A stretch of DNA of 15,471 nt, from the NCBI GenBank assembly GCA_026414325.1, contig JAOAJF010000019.1, positions 1 through 15,471 on the forward strand, given 5' to 3'. A program made the position numbers and the translations under genes. Source of the DNA: Microcaldota archaeon (GTDB taxonomy: Archaea; Micrarchaeota; Micrarchaeia; Anstonellales; Anstonellaceae). The notes under the pieces were generated by a model. It was given only the letters and a program-made list of their open reading frames with translations. It was not told the origin of the DNA and did not search any database. Positions 6,424 through 13,717 of the stretch are shown here, piece by piece (positions within the stretch are counted from its first letter, which is position 1; every line of letters begins with the position of its first letter).

Positions 6424-6447
6424 AATGAAAACGAAAAAAGAAAATAA
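6424..6447 (-). terminator. U-rich candidate terminator after uppP
   Basis: On the minus strand, just past the uppP stop, the sequence reads as repeated T runs (TTTATTTTC, TTTTTTCG, TTTTCATTTT). Archaeal transcripts commonly end at such multiple U tracts. It lies in the 33-base gap between converging genes. Confidence 0.45.
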
Positions 6448-6456
6448 ACTATATAG

Positions 6457-7227
6457 CTAACCAAAAAAAGAGAAATAGATTAAAAAGAGCATACCTATAA
6501 TAAAACTATAATAAGCAAAATAAACAAACTTTCCTTCTTTTAGAATTTTGAAAAAAAACTCTATGCTAACATAGCCTGCAATAAAAGCACTAATTATACC
6601 TATCAGAATAAGATCTAATTGCATAAAATTATTTAAATAATTAAATTCTACTAAAGAGGCAACCAACATAGAAGGTATTCCTAAAAGAAAAGAAAATTCT
6701 GCTGCTTTTATTTTATCTACACCTAAAATTAGTGCAATAGATATAGTTGAACCAGAACGAGAGATGCCAGGAAGAAGAGAAATGCTCTGAGCCAGCCCGA
6801 CTGCAAATGCTATAGCTGGATTTAGAGTAGAACTAAAAGAAGATTTTTTAGAGGCTAGAAAGATTAGTAAGCCATTTAGTAGAAAAAAAATGCAAACCAA
6901 AATTGGAGAATAAAAAAACGATTTAAAAAAATCTTTTAAAGGAAAACCTATTGCAGCACTAACTAGGCCACTAATTAAAAGAAGAGTAAGATAATCCAAA
7001 GATTCTTTTTTTAATTTTAATAAGTCTTTAAGTAGAGAAAAAAGCTTTGTTCTAAAATAAATAATTAGTGCCAAAGTTGTTCCTAACATAATAGCTATAT
7101 CAAATTCTGCTGAGGTATTTATTTTAAAAAAATTTTGTAGTATAACTAAATGACCAGTAGAAGAAATCGGTAGCCATTCAGTAAATCCTTGTACTAAACC
7201 TAAAAACAAAGACTCAAAGAAGTTCAA
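6457..7227 (-). CDS. uppP: Undecaprenyl-diphosphatase (UppP/BacA family)
   Basis: An integral membrane phosphatase that removes the terminal phosphate from polyprenyl diphosphate, regenerating the lipid carrier for envelope glycan assembly. Both family signatures are present: 'LVQGFTEWLPISSTGHL' (residues 11-27, catalytic Glu17) and 'LPGISRSGST' (about 152-161), spread over a protein of about 256 residues with roughly eight hydrophobic helices, the normal size. The start is placed at the TTG at 7225-7227: GAGGTG lies 6 bases before it on the minus strand, and this gives the usual 10 residues before the QGxTE motif. An in-frame TTG at 7245 would add six residues but has no ribosome-binding site. 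It is the last gene of a run with two purP-like genes; from this start the gap is 29 bases. Its partner enzyme UppS is encoded about 6 kb away in a separate cluster. Confidence 0.93.
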   Translation of the reverse strand: MNFFESLFLGLVQGFTEWLPISSTGHLVILQNFFKINTSAEFDIAIMLGTTLALIIYFRTKLFSLLKDLLKLKKESLDYLTLLLISGLVSAAIGFPLKDFFKSFFYSPILVCIFFLLNGLLIFLASKKSSFSSTLNPAIAFAVGLAQSISLLPGISRSGSTISIALILGVDKIKAAEFSFLLGIPSMLVASLVEFNYLNNFMQLDLILIGIISAFIAGYVSIEFFFKILKEGKFVYFAYYSFIIGMLFLIYFSFFG

Positions 7228-7233
7228 TTTTAG

Positions 7234-7239
7234 CACCTC
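7234..7239 (-). promoter_or_regulatory. Shine-Dalgarno site that selects the uppP TTG start
   Basis: GAGGTG on the minus strand, a perfect anti-Shine-Dalgarno match, is 6 bases from the TTG at 7227. It lies inside the reading frame that would result from the earlier TTG at 7245, so it argues against that longer version. Confidence 0.7.
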
Positions 7240-7256
7240 ATTCAAAATTCAAAAGT

Positions 7257-8309
7257 TCAATAAAATATTTTTTCTAATGCGTTTAATGCAATTGCATCTT
7301 TAATTTCTCTAGCAATTCTTTGTCCAGTGCTCATATGATACTTGTTATAACAACTATAAAACGAGCCTTCTGGAAAAAGATTTGTTCCTGCAACTATTCT
7401 TGCAGAAATTTCAAAAACATAAAAATCCAAGTTCTCATCGCAAATTAGTTCTAAGCAGAATGGTCCTGGCATTGGGCCAAAAAGCTCGTAGGCAGTTTCT
7501 ACAACATTTTTACCCATTTCGAAAATATCTACCAATAGTGATTCTCTAATTATTACTGGTTCGTTTCCAATAACTGTAAATGATGCTTTTATCGGCACTC
7601 CTGCTAAAATTGTTCTATAACTTTCATCTACATTAGATTCTAAACGTCTATCAACAGACATTAGTTCTAAATGACCTTCTGCAGCTGGATAGCCATCCTT
7701 GGATAGAGGAGAATAAAAATAGTGCGGATAGAGCCTAACCCCAACTACAAATTCTTGAACTATTAAACCTTCTTTATTTCCATATTTTTGGTAATATTCT
7801 TCTGGAGAATGAACTATAGAATAACCTCTACCACCTTTTGCACCGCTGTGTTTTACTACACAAGGCCTATCTATTTTAGAAGGTTCTAAAATCAATGGAA
7901 CATTTAGGCCTGCTTTTTTTAGCCATTCGTACATTTTCAGTCTATTTTTCTCATAAAATAAAGACATTCTATTTCCTAAAAGAGGAATTGGTAAATCCAT
8001 AATTGATTCTCCAAAATATTCTACTAAAGAGCCAGAAGGAATTAAAACTACGTTTTTTTCTAAAAGCTCGTTTGTTATAGATTTGCTAAATTTAGAAGTT
8101 TCTAAAAACTCATCTGGAGAGCCTTTTGGAAAAGCCTTGTAAACATTTCTAACTTCTGGGTTGGTTAAAATCCCGATAGTTTGAAAACCCTCTTCTCTGG
8201 CCCCTTTAAAAATTTGAAGAGAAGAATGTGAGCAGATAGCCCCGATCTTTATTTTGTTTTTATCATAAGAGGATAAGATTTGATCAATTTCTTTTTTTGA
8301 TATTACCAT
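7257..8309 (-). CDS. purP: PurP-family ATP-grasp ligase (FAICAR synthetase), copy 2
   Basis: PurP is the archaeal ATP- and formate-dependent enzyme that converts AICAR to FAICAR near the end of IMP synthesis, replacing the folate-dependent bacterial transformylase. The 350-residue protein (family about 335-370) has the N-terminal signature 'GAICSHSSLQIFKGA' (23-37), 'LLGNRMSLFYEKNR' (110-123), the ATP-grasp segment 'VVKHSGAKGGRGYSI' (151-165), 'GVRLYPHYFYSPL' (190-202), 'ELMSVDRRLESN' (215-226), 'IIRESLL' (253-259), and the metal/substrate loop 'VFEISARIVAGTN' (298-310). AAGGTGA lies 4-5 bases before the ATG and overlaps the stop of the upstream paralogue, so the two are tightly coupled. The canonical GSH of the first motif is C-S-H here. 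It is a real PurP-family member; which of the two copies makes FAICAR cannot be told from sequence. Confidence 0.87.
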   Translation of the reverse strand: MVISKKEIDQILSSYDKNKIKIGAICSHSSLQIFKGAREEGFQTIGILTNPEVRNVYKAFPKGSPDEFLETSKFSKSITNELLEKNVVLIPSGSLVEYFGESIMDLPIPLLGNRMSLFYEKNRLKMYEWLKKAGLNVPLILEPSKIDRPCVVKHSGAKGGRGYSIVHSPEEYYQKYGNKEGLIVQEFVVGVRLYPHYFYSPLSKDGYPAAEGHLELMSVDRRLESNVDESYRTILAGVPIKASFTVIGNEPVIIRESLLVDIFEMGKNVVETAYELFGPMPGPFCLELICDENLDFYVFEISARIVAGTNLFPEGSFYSCYNKYHMSTGQRIAREIKDAIALNALEKIFY

Positions 8310-8318
8310 TTTTTCACC

Positions 8319-9449
8319 TTAGGTTACAATTTTATCTAGCTCACCAAGTTTTGCTGCCTTTTTTATCTCAAGAGCTATTCGCTCTCCGAAAGAAAGATTA
8401 GTTGAAAATATATATTTGCTATAAGGAGTGTAGGCAGTTCCTGGAGAGCCAGGTATTCTAAAAGAGACATCAAAAACATAAATTTTTTCTGTCCCATCTT
8501 GTTCAGCAATAGCACTTTGCAAAGCAAATGGACCAATTATTCCATCTGGATAATAATCTTTAGTTGTTTTTACTAATTTTTCAGCTAAATCAAAAACTTG
8601 TTCTAAAAGAGATTCCCTTATTGTACAGCTAATATGCCCAACTTCTATATTTGTAACTCGCACTTGTAAATCTTTTTGTTGCAAGTAGGGTAGTCTTAAA
8701 ATTCCATCAAGATTTGTTTGCCTTCGAGTATCAATACCTAAAAGCTCTAGTTGTTTAGTGAGTGGAGAATAAAAAAAATTGAAATTAAATTGAGCACCCA
8801 CTACAAATTCCTCTATTGTTGCCTGAGCCAAATTTTGTTTTGAAATTATTTTTTGCTCAATTAATTTGTTTGCTTTTTGGTAGTATTCCTCAGCGCTTGA
8901 AGCAAAAAAGAATGCTCTTTCATAAGGCCTTTTTTCTTCTAAAGCCTTTACAAGTACCAATCGATCTATTTCCTCTGGACTAGAATAAGTTTTTGGTGTT
9001 AAAATATTTGCTTTTTTAAGCAAAAAGTGCTGGTTTTTTTCAACATTTCTTTCTTCTGCTCTTAGTAAAAAACGATTTCCAAAGACTGGGACCTCGAAGT
9101 TTTGCTCGATATTACCATAGCCAACATAAACAGAAAACGACCTGTTTGGAACAAATATGCTCTGTTGAGCTAAAAGCTCATCAACTACTTTTTTCTCTAC
9201 TATATCCTTAAAGGAATTAAGAACAATAGTTTTATCAACGCAACCGAAATTTCCAAAAATAGTTTTTTTTGATTTATAATAATTTGTGTAGACCAGTTCT
9301 CGCCCTTTTTGGCAAATGACTATATTTTTTAACCCATTGCTTTTTGCTCCTTGACAAACATCTAAAGCAGAGTGCGAGCCTAAAACTGCAATTGTTGGAA
9401 AACTAAAAGTTTTGGCTAGGTTTTTTGCTTTTTTTGTGATTTGTTCCAT
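8319..9449 (-). CDS. purP: PurP-family ATP-grasp ligase, copy 1
   Basis: A second PurP-type protein of 376 residues, first in the purP-purP-uppP run. Family marks are 'IAVLGSHSALDVCQGAK' (20-36), 'PVFGNRFLLRAEERN' (121-135), 'VLVKALEEKRPYERAFF' (165-181), 'TIEEFVVGAQFNFNFFYSPL' (211-230), 'LLGIDTRRQTN' (236-246), 'TIRESLLEQVFDLA' (276-289), and 'VFDVSFRIPGSPGT' (325-338). Compared with its neighbour, the ATP-loop region lacks the Gly-rich 'SGAKGGRG' and instead has 'ALEEKRPYERAFF', and the late loop is SFRIPGSPGT rather than SARIVAGTN, so the two probably differ in substrate or subunit role. PurP paralogues are known in other archaea, and the second copy's role is unclear. The ATG at 9449 has no Shine-Dalgarno but a TATA-like TTTTAAAT about 27 bases upstream. 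Confidence 0.85.
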   Translation of the reverse strand: MEQITKKAKNLAKTFSFPTIAVLGSHSALDVCQGAKSNGLKNIVICQKGRELVYTNYYKSKKTIFGNFGCVDKTIVLNSFKDIVEKKVVDELLAQQSIFVPNRSFSVYVGYGNIEQNFEVPVFGNRFLLRAEERNVEKNQHFLLKKANILTPKTYSSPEEIDRLVLVKALEEKRPYERAFFFASSAEEYYQKANKLIEQKIISKQNLAQATIEEFVVGAQFNFNFFYSPLTKQLELLGIDTRRQTNLDGILRLPYLQQKDLQVRVTNIEVGHISCTIRESLLEQVFDLAEKLVKTTKDYYPDGIIGPFALQSAIAEQDGTEKIYVFDVSFRIPGSPGTAYTPYSKYIFSTNLSFGERIALEIKKAAKLGELDKIVT

Positions 9450-9473
9450 ATAAATATATAAATAAATAAAAAT

Positions 9474-9481
9474 TTAAAATT
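9474..9481 (-). promoter_or_regulatory. Candidate TATA element for the purP-purP-uppP run
   Basis: TTTTAAAT-like sequence on the minus strand, centred about 27 bases before the ATG at 9449, which is the expected position for a leaderless transcript. Weak evidence, since the whole 51-base gap is AT-rich. Confidence 0.38.
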
Positions 9482-9504
9482 ATGGATTTAAATTATGGAT
9501 TTAA
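9479..9504. repeat. 13-base tandem duplication at the 3' end of the tadC-like gene
   Basis: The unit ATTATGGATTTAA occurs twice in perfect tandem (9479-9491 and 9492-9504). The second copy covers the stop codon of the membrane-protein gene and the first lies in the purP promoter gap. It looks like a replication-slippage duplication; the repeat also doubles a TTTAAAT element. Confidence 0.8.
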
Positions 9505-11204
9505 AAAGTTAGAGAAGGTAAAACAAACCATATTACTTCTGAAATTGCTGCAATTATTATAAAGTAAAATACAAATTTTTGTTTAGAATTTTGAAAGTTT
9601 GAAACTGCAAAGGCCACTAAAGCAGAATTAATAAACAAATAAATAGGTATTACCAAAAGTGAAGTCTCTATTAATTTTATTTGGTTTTCCTTTGAAAATA
9701 CAGCCAAATCTGAAGGTAGACTTAAGTCTACTAATTGATAAGCAAAAGAAATAGAGAGAGATAAAATGATTGGCACTAAAAATGCAGAGCTTGCTAAAAG
9801 CGTATATGTCTGAAGAGAAATCAAAGCTCCTCTTTCTCTTGCTAAATTAAAGGCTGATAGAATATCTTCTGCTGCTGATTTTAGAGCCTTTTGCATATTC
9901 CCTCCGCTAACATAGCCAACCAAGATCAATTTTAAAGACCTAACTAATAGTAACGAAGGAGTAGATTCTTGCCATTTTTTTAAAACCTCAACAGGATTTG
10001 CTCCTGCATTTATTTGCAACAAAACTTCATTTGCTTCTTTTGCAAGCAATTTTGCTGGAGAAGTTTTTGCATCTTCCAGCATTCTCTCTAAAGAAAATTT
10101 TTTTTCTGCAGCTCCTGCTAAAAGCATATTTGCTATTTGTTCTTCTAACTCGTTAATTTGAGCTAAAATATTTGATTCAAAATAAGCCTGAACTAAAAAT
10201 GGGATTGAAAATAAAAATAAACCCACAAATAGACTTTGTGTTTTTAGACCTAAAACTAAACTTAGACCAATACCAAAAATAGCCAGCGCTAGCCCTACTA
10301 AATATCTATTTTTAAATAATGGGAATTTTTCAGTCAAAATCTTGTTTGCTTGGTTAAAAACTTTGTCATAAAGTATAGGTGCAGTTGCAGGTGGAGTTAA
10401 CAGGAGCATAAAGACTAAAACCAAGCTAATTAAAATAGGTAAAATTACTAAATAAAAAAGAAAAATACTTTCTGTTCCTGCGCCCTCTAGACCAAAGAGA
10501 GGACCGGCAGCTACAAAAATAATTAAATAAAAGGCTGGAAGAACAGAAGATAAAACTACAAACACTAATGAAAATAATGCCAGCCTTGAAGACTGCTGTT
10601 TTATTTCTGTTTGAGCTAAGGAAGACAAATCATCTGCTAAGCTTTCCAAATTTTCCGGAGTGGTTCCCTTCTCATAACAAAGTAAAAGAGAATGGGCTGC
10701 TCTTGAAAAATGCATAGAATAAACATATCTTTCTATTTTTGCTAATGCTTGTGGAACACTGCTTCCGAGGTTTATCTGCTCAATAAGCTTCTTGAAAATT
10801 GGGGAGCAAGAGTAATTTGAATTTGCAATTGTAAAAAAAATTTTTTCCATATTCATTCCGATTTGTAAATAAAGCGATATCGCCCTTAAAACTGCTGGAA
10901 GATCTTGCTCAAATTGTTTTGCTCTCCATTTAGCAAGCAATTTAGGAATACGATAGCCAAAAAGTAAAAACAAAGCAAAAAAAATTGAAAAAAGCCCAAA
11001 AGAAAATGCAAGGTCAGCACTAAACAAAGCTGTAAGTAAAAAAATAAGAAAGCTTAAGCCAAAACTCAACGAGAAATAAAAATTATAAAAAGCTTTAAAT
11101 GAAAGCTCAAGATGGGCTTTTTTATAAAATTCTTCTAACTCTGGTTTTTTTGAATAGAAACTATAGAATGAAAAATTTGAAAAAATTTGTTCGATTTCTT
11201 TCAA
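9501..11204 (-). CDS. TadC/FlaJ-like type II/IV secretion membrane platform protein with two T2SF domains
   Basis: The polytopic inner-membrane component of an archaeal type IV pilus-like or secretion machine, which couples to the ATPase encoded just upstream. The 567-residue protein contains two T2SF-like cytoplasmic helical domains: about residues 95-205 ('DLPAVLRAISLYLQIGMNME', then 'NLESLADDLSSLAQ') and about 350-465 ('ANMLLAGAAEKKFSLERML', then 'LKSAAEDILSAFNLARERG'). Each is followed by hydrophobic helices (about 209-270 and 468-535), with further helices at 45-84, 301-340 and 545-567, giving about nine or ten membrane segments. The start is a TTG at 11204 overlapping the ATPase stop (TTGA), supported by GGTGAG 5 bases upstream. 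No pilin or archaellin gene is visible nearby, so whether it builds a pilus, an adhesin or a DNA/protein exporter is open. The double-domain form matches archaeal pilus platforms. Confidence 0.88.
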   Translation of the reverse strand: MKEIEQIFSNFSFYSFYSKKPELEEFYKKAHLELSFKAFYNFYFSLSFGLSFLIFLLTALFSADLAFSFGLFSIFFALFLLFGYRIPKLLAKWRAKQFEQDLPAVLRAISLYLQIGMNMEKIFFTIANSNYSCSPIFKKLIEQINLGSSVPQALAKIERYVYSMHFSRAAHSLLLCYEKGTTPENLESLADDLSSLAQTEIKQQSSRLALFSLVFVVLSSVLPAFYLIIFVAAGPLFGLEGAGTESIFLFYLVILPILISLVLVFMLLLTPPATAPILYDKVFNQANKILTEKFPLFKNRYLVGLALAIFGIGLSLVLGLKTQSLFVGLFLFSIPFLVQAYFESNILAQINELEEQIANMLLAGAAEKKFSLERMLEDAKTSPAKLLAKEANEVLLQINAGANPVEVLKKWQESTPSLLLVRSLKLILVGYVSGGNMQKALKSAAEDILSAFNLARERGALISLQTYTLLASSAFLVPIILSLSISFAYQLVDLSLPSDLAVFSKENQIKLIETSLLVIPIYLFINSALVAFAVSNFQNSKQKFVFYFIIIAAISEVIWFVLPSLTF

Positions 11205-12568
11205 TGTATCTCACCATAAGCAAATTCTTGTATCTTTTTGAGACAGTCTTCTGCTTTTAAGCTCTCTAAAAATTTTATTCTTTCTTTGTAGAGTGATTTA
11301 ATAGAGCTAACATCTAGTCCAAGTTTTTTTGCAATTAGCTCTAAAGCTTTGTTTAAATTCTTGCTTTGAATAAATTTGTCTGTTTTTGGCTCATAGCTAA
11401 AGATTTCTAATACTGCCGGTCTATCTTTTTCTTTGTCTATCATGTAAACTCCAATCATTCGTCGCACTTCTTGTTGTTTTTTTGTTTTTTTATCATATTT
11501 TGAAATTCTTCGTTGAACTATAATAAAATCAATAGCTTTTAAGTCATCAGCTGATGCTCCTAGATTTTCTAATCTTTTTAAAGCCTCAACTGCTGATTGA
11601 GCATGAAAAGTAGCATAAGAGCCTCTTGCTTGTCCTGAAAGCAAAGTTTCAACTAAAGCTTCCACTTCAGCCTTAGTTCTGATTTCTCCTGCAATAACTC
11701 TATCCGGTCGCATTCTAAGAGAATCACGCACCAAATCTGCAATTGAAATATTTAAATCCTCGTTTGCAATTAAATTTATTTTGTGTTTGTGTTCTATTTT
11801 TATTTCTGGAGTATCTTCTATTATAATTACTCTTTCCCAAAGAGGAACGAACGAAAATAAAGAATTTAATAGAGTGGTCTTTCCAGAGGCAGTGTTGCCT
11901 ACAACCAATACTGAAGAATCAGATTGAAAAACCAACCATAAAAATCCTAAAATGTTTGAACTAGTAGAACCAGACTGCAAAATTTCAACTATCGACCAGG
12001 GCTTTGAGCTATGCAATCTAATTGTCATTTCCCCTTCACTAATAGGAGGAATGGAAGCATGCAGTCTATGGCCAGAGGCTAAAACTGCATTTAATCTAGG
12101 AGATTGTGCAGTAATTCTTCTTCCAAGCTGTCGTCCTATTTTGTTTATCAGATGAATGAGATAATCCAGAGAAGTAATAGAACAGTTGCATTCTGTCCAA
12201 CCTTTTTTTCGAATATAGACCATAACTGGTTTGTTAAGAGCATAGACCGCTACTTCCTCAATATTAGGATCAGAGAGCATTTTATCTAAAGGTGCAAAAC
12301 CAGCAATATGAAAAAGGGCTGCTTTTGCTAAATAGTTAAACTGTTCGGGTTCAGTTTCTAATCCTTCTTCTTCTAAAACTGTTTTGAGCAATTCTTCTAT
12401 TGCTTTTTTAGCAACTTCAAAATCAGAAACATCTTTTGATTTAGAATATTCTGTAAATTTATCAGTAAATCTTACTAAAAAATCCTCCTCGTCTTCTGAA
12501 AGTGGTGCAAAACCACAATCATAACCAGCTGGCTTTTTAGAAACTGACCAGCCTAAAATGCTTTTCAT
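11201..12568 (-). CDS. Type II/IV secretion system ATPase (TadA/FlaI/VirB11-like)
   Basis: A hexameric secretion ATPase that powers pilus assembly or export together with the membrane protein downstream. The 455-residue product has an N-terminal domain (about 70-190) with 'LSDPNIEEVAVYALNKPVMV' (98-117) and 'GRRITAQSPRLNAVL' (149-163), then the RecA-like core: Walker A 'GNTASGKTTL' (224-233), Asp box 'IIIEDTPEI' (248-256), Walker B 'RVIAGEIRTKAEVEAL' (290-305), and His box 'ATFHAQSA' (319-326). All catalytic residues look intact. It starts at the ATG at 12568, overlapping the DUF192 stop (ATGA), with GGTGAG 3 bases before it. Archaeal members drive archaella, pili or sugar-binding appendages; the sequence alone does not say which, and an archaellum is not supported because no fla accessory genes are here. 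Confidence 0.93.
   Translation of the reverse strand: MKSILGWSVSKKPAGYDCGFAPLSEDEEDFLVRFTDKFTEYSKSKDVSDFEVAKKAIEELLKTVLEEEGLETEPEQFNYLAKAALFHIAGFAPLDKMLSDPNIEEVAVYALNKPVMVYIRKKGWTECNCSITSLDYLIHLINKIGRQLGRRITAQSPRLNAVLASGHRLHASIPPISEGEMTIRLHSSKPWSIVEILQSGSTSSNILGFLWLVFQSDSSVLVVGNTASGKTTLLNSLFSFVPLWERVIIIEDTPEIKIEHKHKINLIANEDLNISIADLVRDSLRMRPDRVIAGEIRTKAEVEALVETLLSGQARGSYATFHAQSAVEALKRLENLGASADDLKAIDFIIVQRRISKYDKKTKKQQEVRRMIGVYMIDKEKDRPAVLEIFSYEPKTDKFIQSKNLNKALELIAKKLGLDVSSIKSLYKERIKFLESLKAEDCLKKIQEFAYGEIH
11210..11215 (-). promoter_or_regulatory. Shine-Dalgarno site for the TTG-started tadC-like gene
   Basis: GGTGAG on the minus strand lies inside the last codons of the ATPase gene, 5 bases before the overlapping TTGA start/stop. 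It supports the TTG start and translational coupling of the ATPase and its membrane partner. Confidence 0.65.
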
Positions 12569-12927
12569 TTTCTCACCAATACTTTTATTTTATCTCCCTT
12601 TTCTATTTTAAGCTTTTTTCTTATTGTAGGAACAAGTTCTAACAAATACGAGTTTTTAATTTTTGGATAAAAAAAATTGTTTTTGTCTAAATCGAAAATA
12701 TAATCGACAACTATGTAGTTTTTATCCAGATAGATTGCATCAAATTTGAAATTAACAAAAAAAGAATGTATTGGATGATAATCAATTTCATCAAAAACAA
12801 AAAATAAATTTGTTGGTTTTTTTCTAAACATTAAACCTGTTGATCTGGATAAAAAATCATTACAAATTTCGCCTTCTGCTATTAGTTTTGTTTTTTTGGT
12901 TAGATTGAAAATTTCTATCTTCCCCAT
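12565..12927 (-). CDS. DUF192 family protein
   Basis: A 120-residue protein of the DUF192 family, small beta-rich proteins of unknown function. The family marks are 'SRSTGLMFRKKP' (27-38, usually RGLMFR), 'NLFFVFDEI' (40-48), 'FDAIYLDKNYIVVD' (62-75), 'SYLLELVP' (93-100) and 'IEKGDKIKVLV' (108-118). Many DUF192 proteins are exported; this one has no signal peptide, so it is probably cytoplasmic. The usual tryptophan-methionine 'WMKNT' segment is replaced by 'IHSFFVN' (53-59). It overlaps uppS upstream by 13 bases and the ATPase gene downstream by 4 (ATGA), putting it firmly in the same operon. Co-transcription between a lipid-carrier synthase and a secretion ATPase is the only clue to its role. 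Confidence 0.83.
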   Translation of the reverse strand: MGKIEIFNLTKKTKLIAEGEICNDFLSRSTGLMFRKKPTNLFFVFDEIDYHPIHSFFVNFKFDAIYLDKNYIVVDYIFDLDKNNFFYPKIKNSYLLELVPTIRKKLKIEKGDKIKVLVRK

Positions 12928-13607
12928 CTTCTAACCCGTTTATGAAAATCTTTTAGTGCTTTATAGAAATCTTCATATGTAAAATCTGGCCAATACTTTT
13001 TACAAAAATAAAGCTCAGAATAGCAGGACTTTAGTGGTAAAAAACCAGATAGACGCTGCTCTCCAGAAGTTCTAATTATTAAATCAGGCTCTGGAAGATT
13101 GCCAGACCAAAGATATTTTTCTAGTACTTGCTCGTTTATTTTATCTACATCTGCTTTGCTATAATCTTTTAAAATACCTTTTATCGCATGGATTATTTCT
13201 GCTTTTCCTCCATAACCTATAAAAAAGTTTAGATAAAAATCAGAATATTTTTGTGTTTTTTTCTCTATTAATTCCATTCCTTTTTGTACTTCTTTTGGAA
13301 ATAGTTCTTTTTGCCCGACAAATCTAACTTTGGTTTTTGATTTTTCAAATTTTGCCTCCTCTAAAACTTTTTGTAGCCTATTTTTAAAGGCTTTAAAAAG
13401 CAAACTAACCTCTTCTTTATCTCTATTAAAATTCTCTGTTGAAAAAGCCCAGAATGAGATTGTTTTAATTCCTTCTTGCTGACACCATTTTAAAACTTCA
13501 CCCATTTTGTCAATTCCTTTTTCATGTCCTTTAATTACACTCAAACCATGGGCTTTTGCCCATCTTCTATTTCCATCTGGAATGAAAGCAATGTGAGAAA
13601 TCTTCAT
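12915..13607 (-). CDS. uppS: Cis-prenyl diphosphate synthase (undecaprenyl diphosphate synthase family)
   Basis: This soluble enzyme elongates an allylic diphosphate with isopentenyl units in cis configuration, giving the long polyprenyl diphosphate used as glycan carrier (UppS in bacteria; archaea use it towards dolichol-type carriers). The 230-residue protein shows all five family regions: 'HIAFIPDGNRRWA' (5-17, catalytic Asp11), 'FWAFSTENFNR' (52-62), 'LNFFIGYGGKAEI' (126-138), 'PDLIIRTSGEQRLSGFL' (174-190), and 'YSELYFCKKYWPDF' (196-209). The ATG at 13607 is preferred over a TTG one codon earlier. There is no clear Shine-Dalgarno, and an AT-rich TTTTTAAATT lies about 25 bases upstream, so the mRNA may be leaderless. 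It leads a four-gene overlapping run. UppP, the next step in carrier recycling, is encoded in another cluster of this window. Confidence 0.93.
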   Translation of the reverse strand: MKISHIAFIPDGNRRWAKAHGLSVIKGHEKGIDKMGEVLKWCQQEGIKTISFWAFSTENFNRDKEEVSLLFKAFKNRLQKVLEEAKFEKSKTKVRFVGQKELFPKEVQKGMELIEKKTQKYSDFYLNFFIGYGGKAEIIHAIKGILKDYSKADVDKINEQVLEKYLWSGNLPEPDLIIRTSGEQRLSGFLPLKSCYSELYFCKKYWPDFTYEDFYKALKDFHKRVRRWGR

Positions 13608-13627
13608 CAATAAATCTTCTCGTTTTT

Positions 13628-13638
13628 AATTTAAAAAT
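13628..13638 (-). promoter_or_regulatory. Candidate TATA element of the uppS-DUF192-secretion operon
   Basis: A TTTTTAAATT-like stretch on the minus strand is centred about 25 bases upstream of the uppS ATG. It is part of the 131-base divergent gap with the lipoprotein gene, in which no further gene or RNA is seen. Confidence 0.4.
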
Positions 13639-13675
13639 TTAATACTAGCTTAGTTTGAAAGTCTTTTTTTCTTTA

Positions 13676-13699
13676 AGTTTGTATGAGAGTTTGTATGAG
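13676..13699 (+). repeat. 12-base tandem direct repeat upstream of the lipoprotein promoter
   Basis: The unit AGTTTGTATGAG is repeated twice without gap (13676-13687 and 13688-13699), ending about 10 bases before the TATA-like TTTAAAAA of the lipoprotein gene. It could be a regulator-binding direct repeat next to the BRE/TATA region, or a slippage duplication. Confidence 0.8.
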
Positions 13700-13709
13700 T
13701 GAAGAAAAA

Positions 13710-13717
13710 TTTAAAAA
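13710..13717 (+). promoter_or_regulatory. TATA-like element of the lipoprotein gene
   Basis: TTTAAAAA is centred about 26 bases before the ATG at 13739, with an A/G-rich stretch (GAAGAAAAA) in front that could be a BRE. There is no Shine-Dalgarno before the start, so a leaderless mRNA is likely. Confidence 0.45.

Noticed and set aside
9501..12568. Calling the ATPase and platform pair an archaellum operon (flaI-flaJ)
   Set aside because: No archaellin or other fla/arl genes (flaF, flaG, flaH) are adjacent; the neighbours are DUF192 and uppS, so a general pilus or secretion name is safer.
9479..13699. The 12- and 13-base tandem repeats as remnants of a CRISPR array
   Set aside because: There are only two adjoining copies each, with no spacers and no cas genes.
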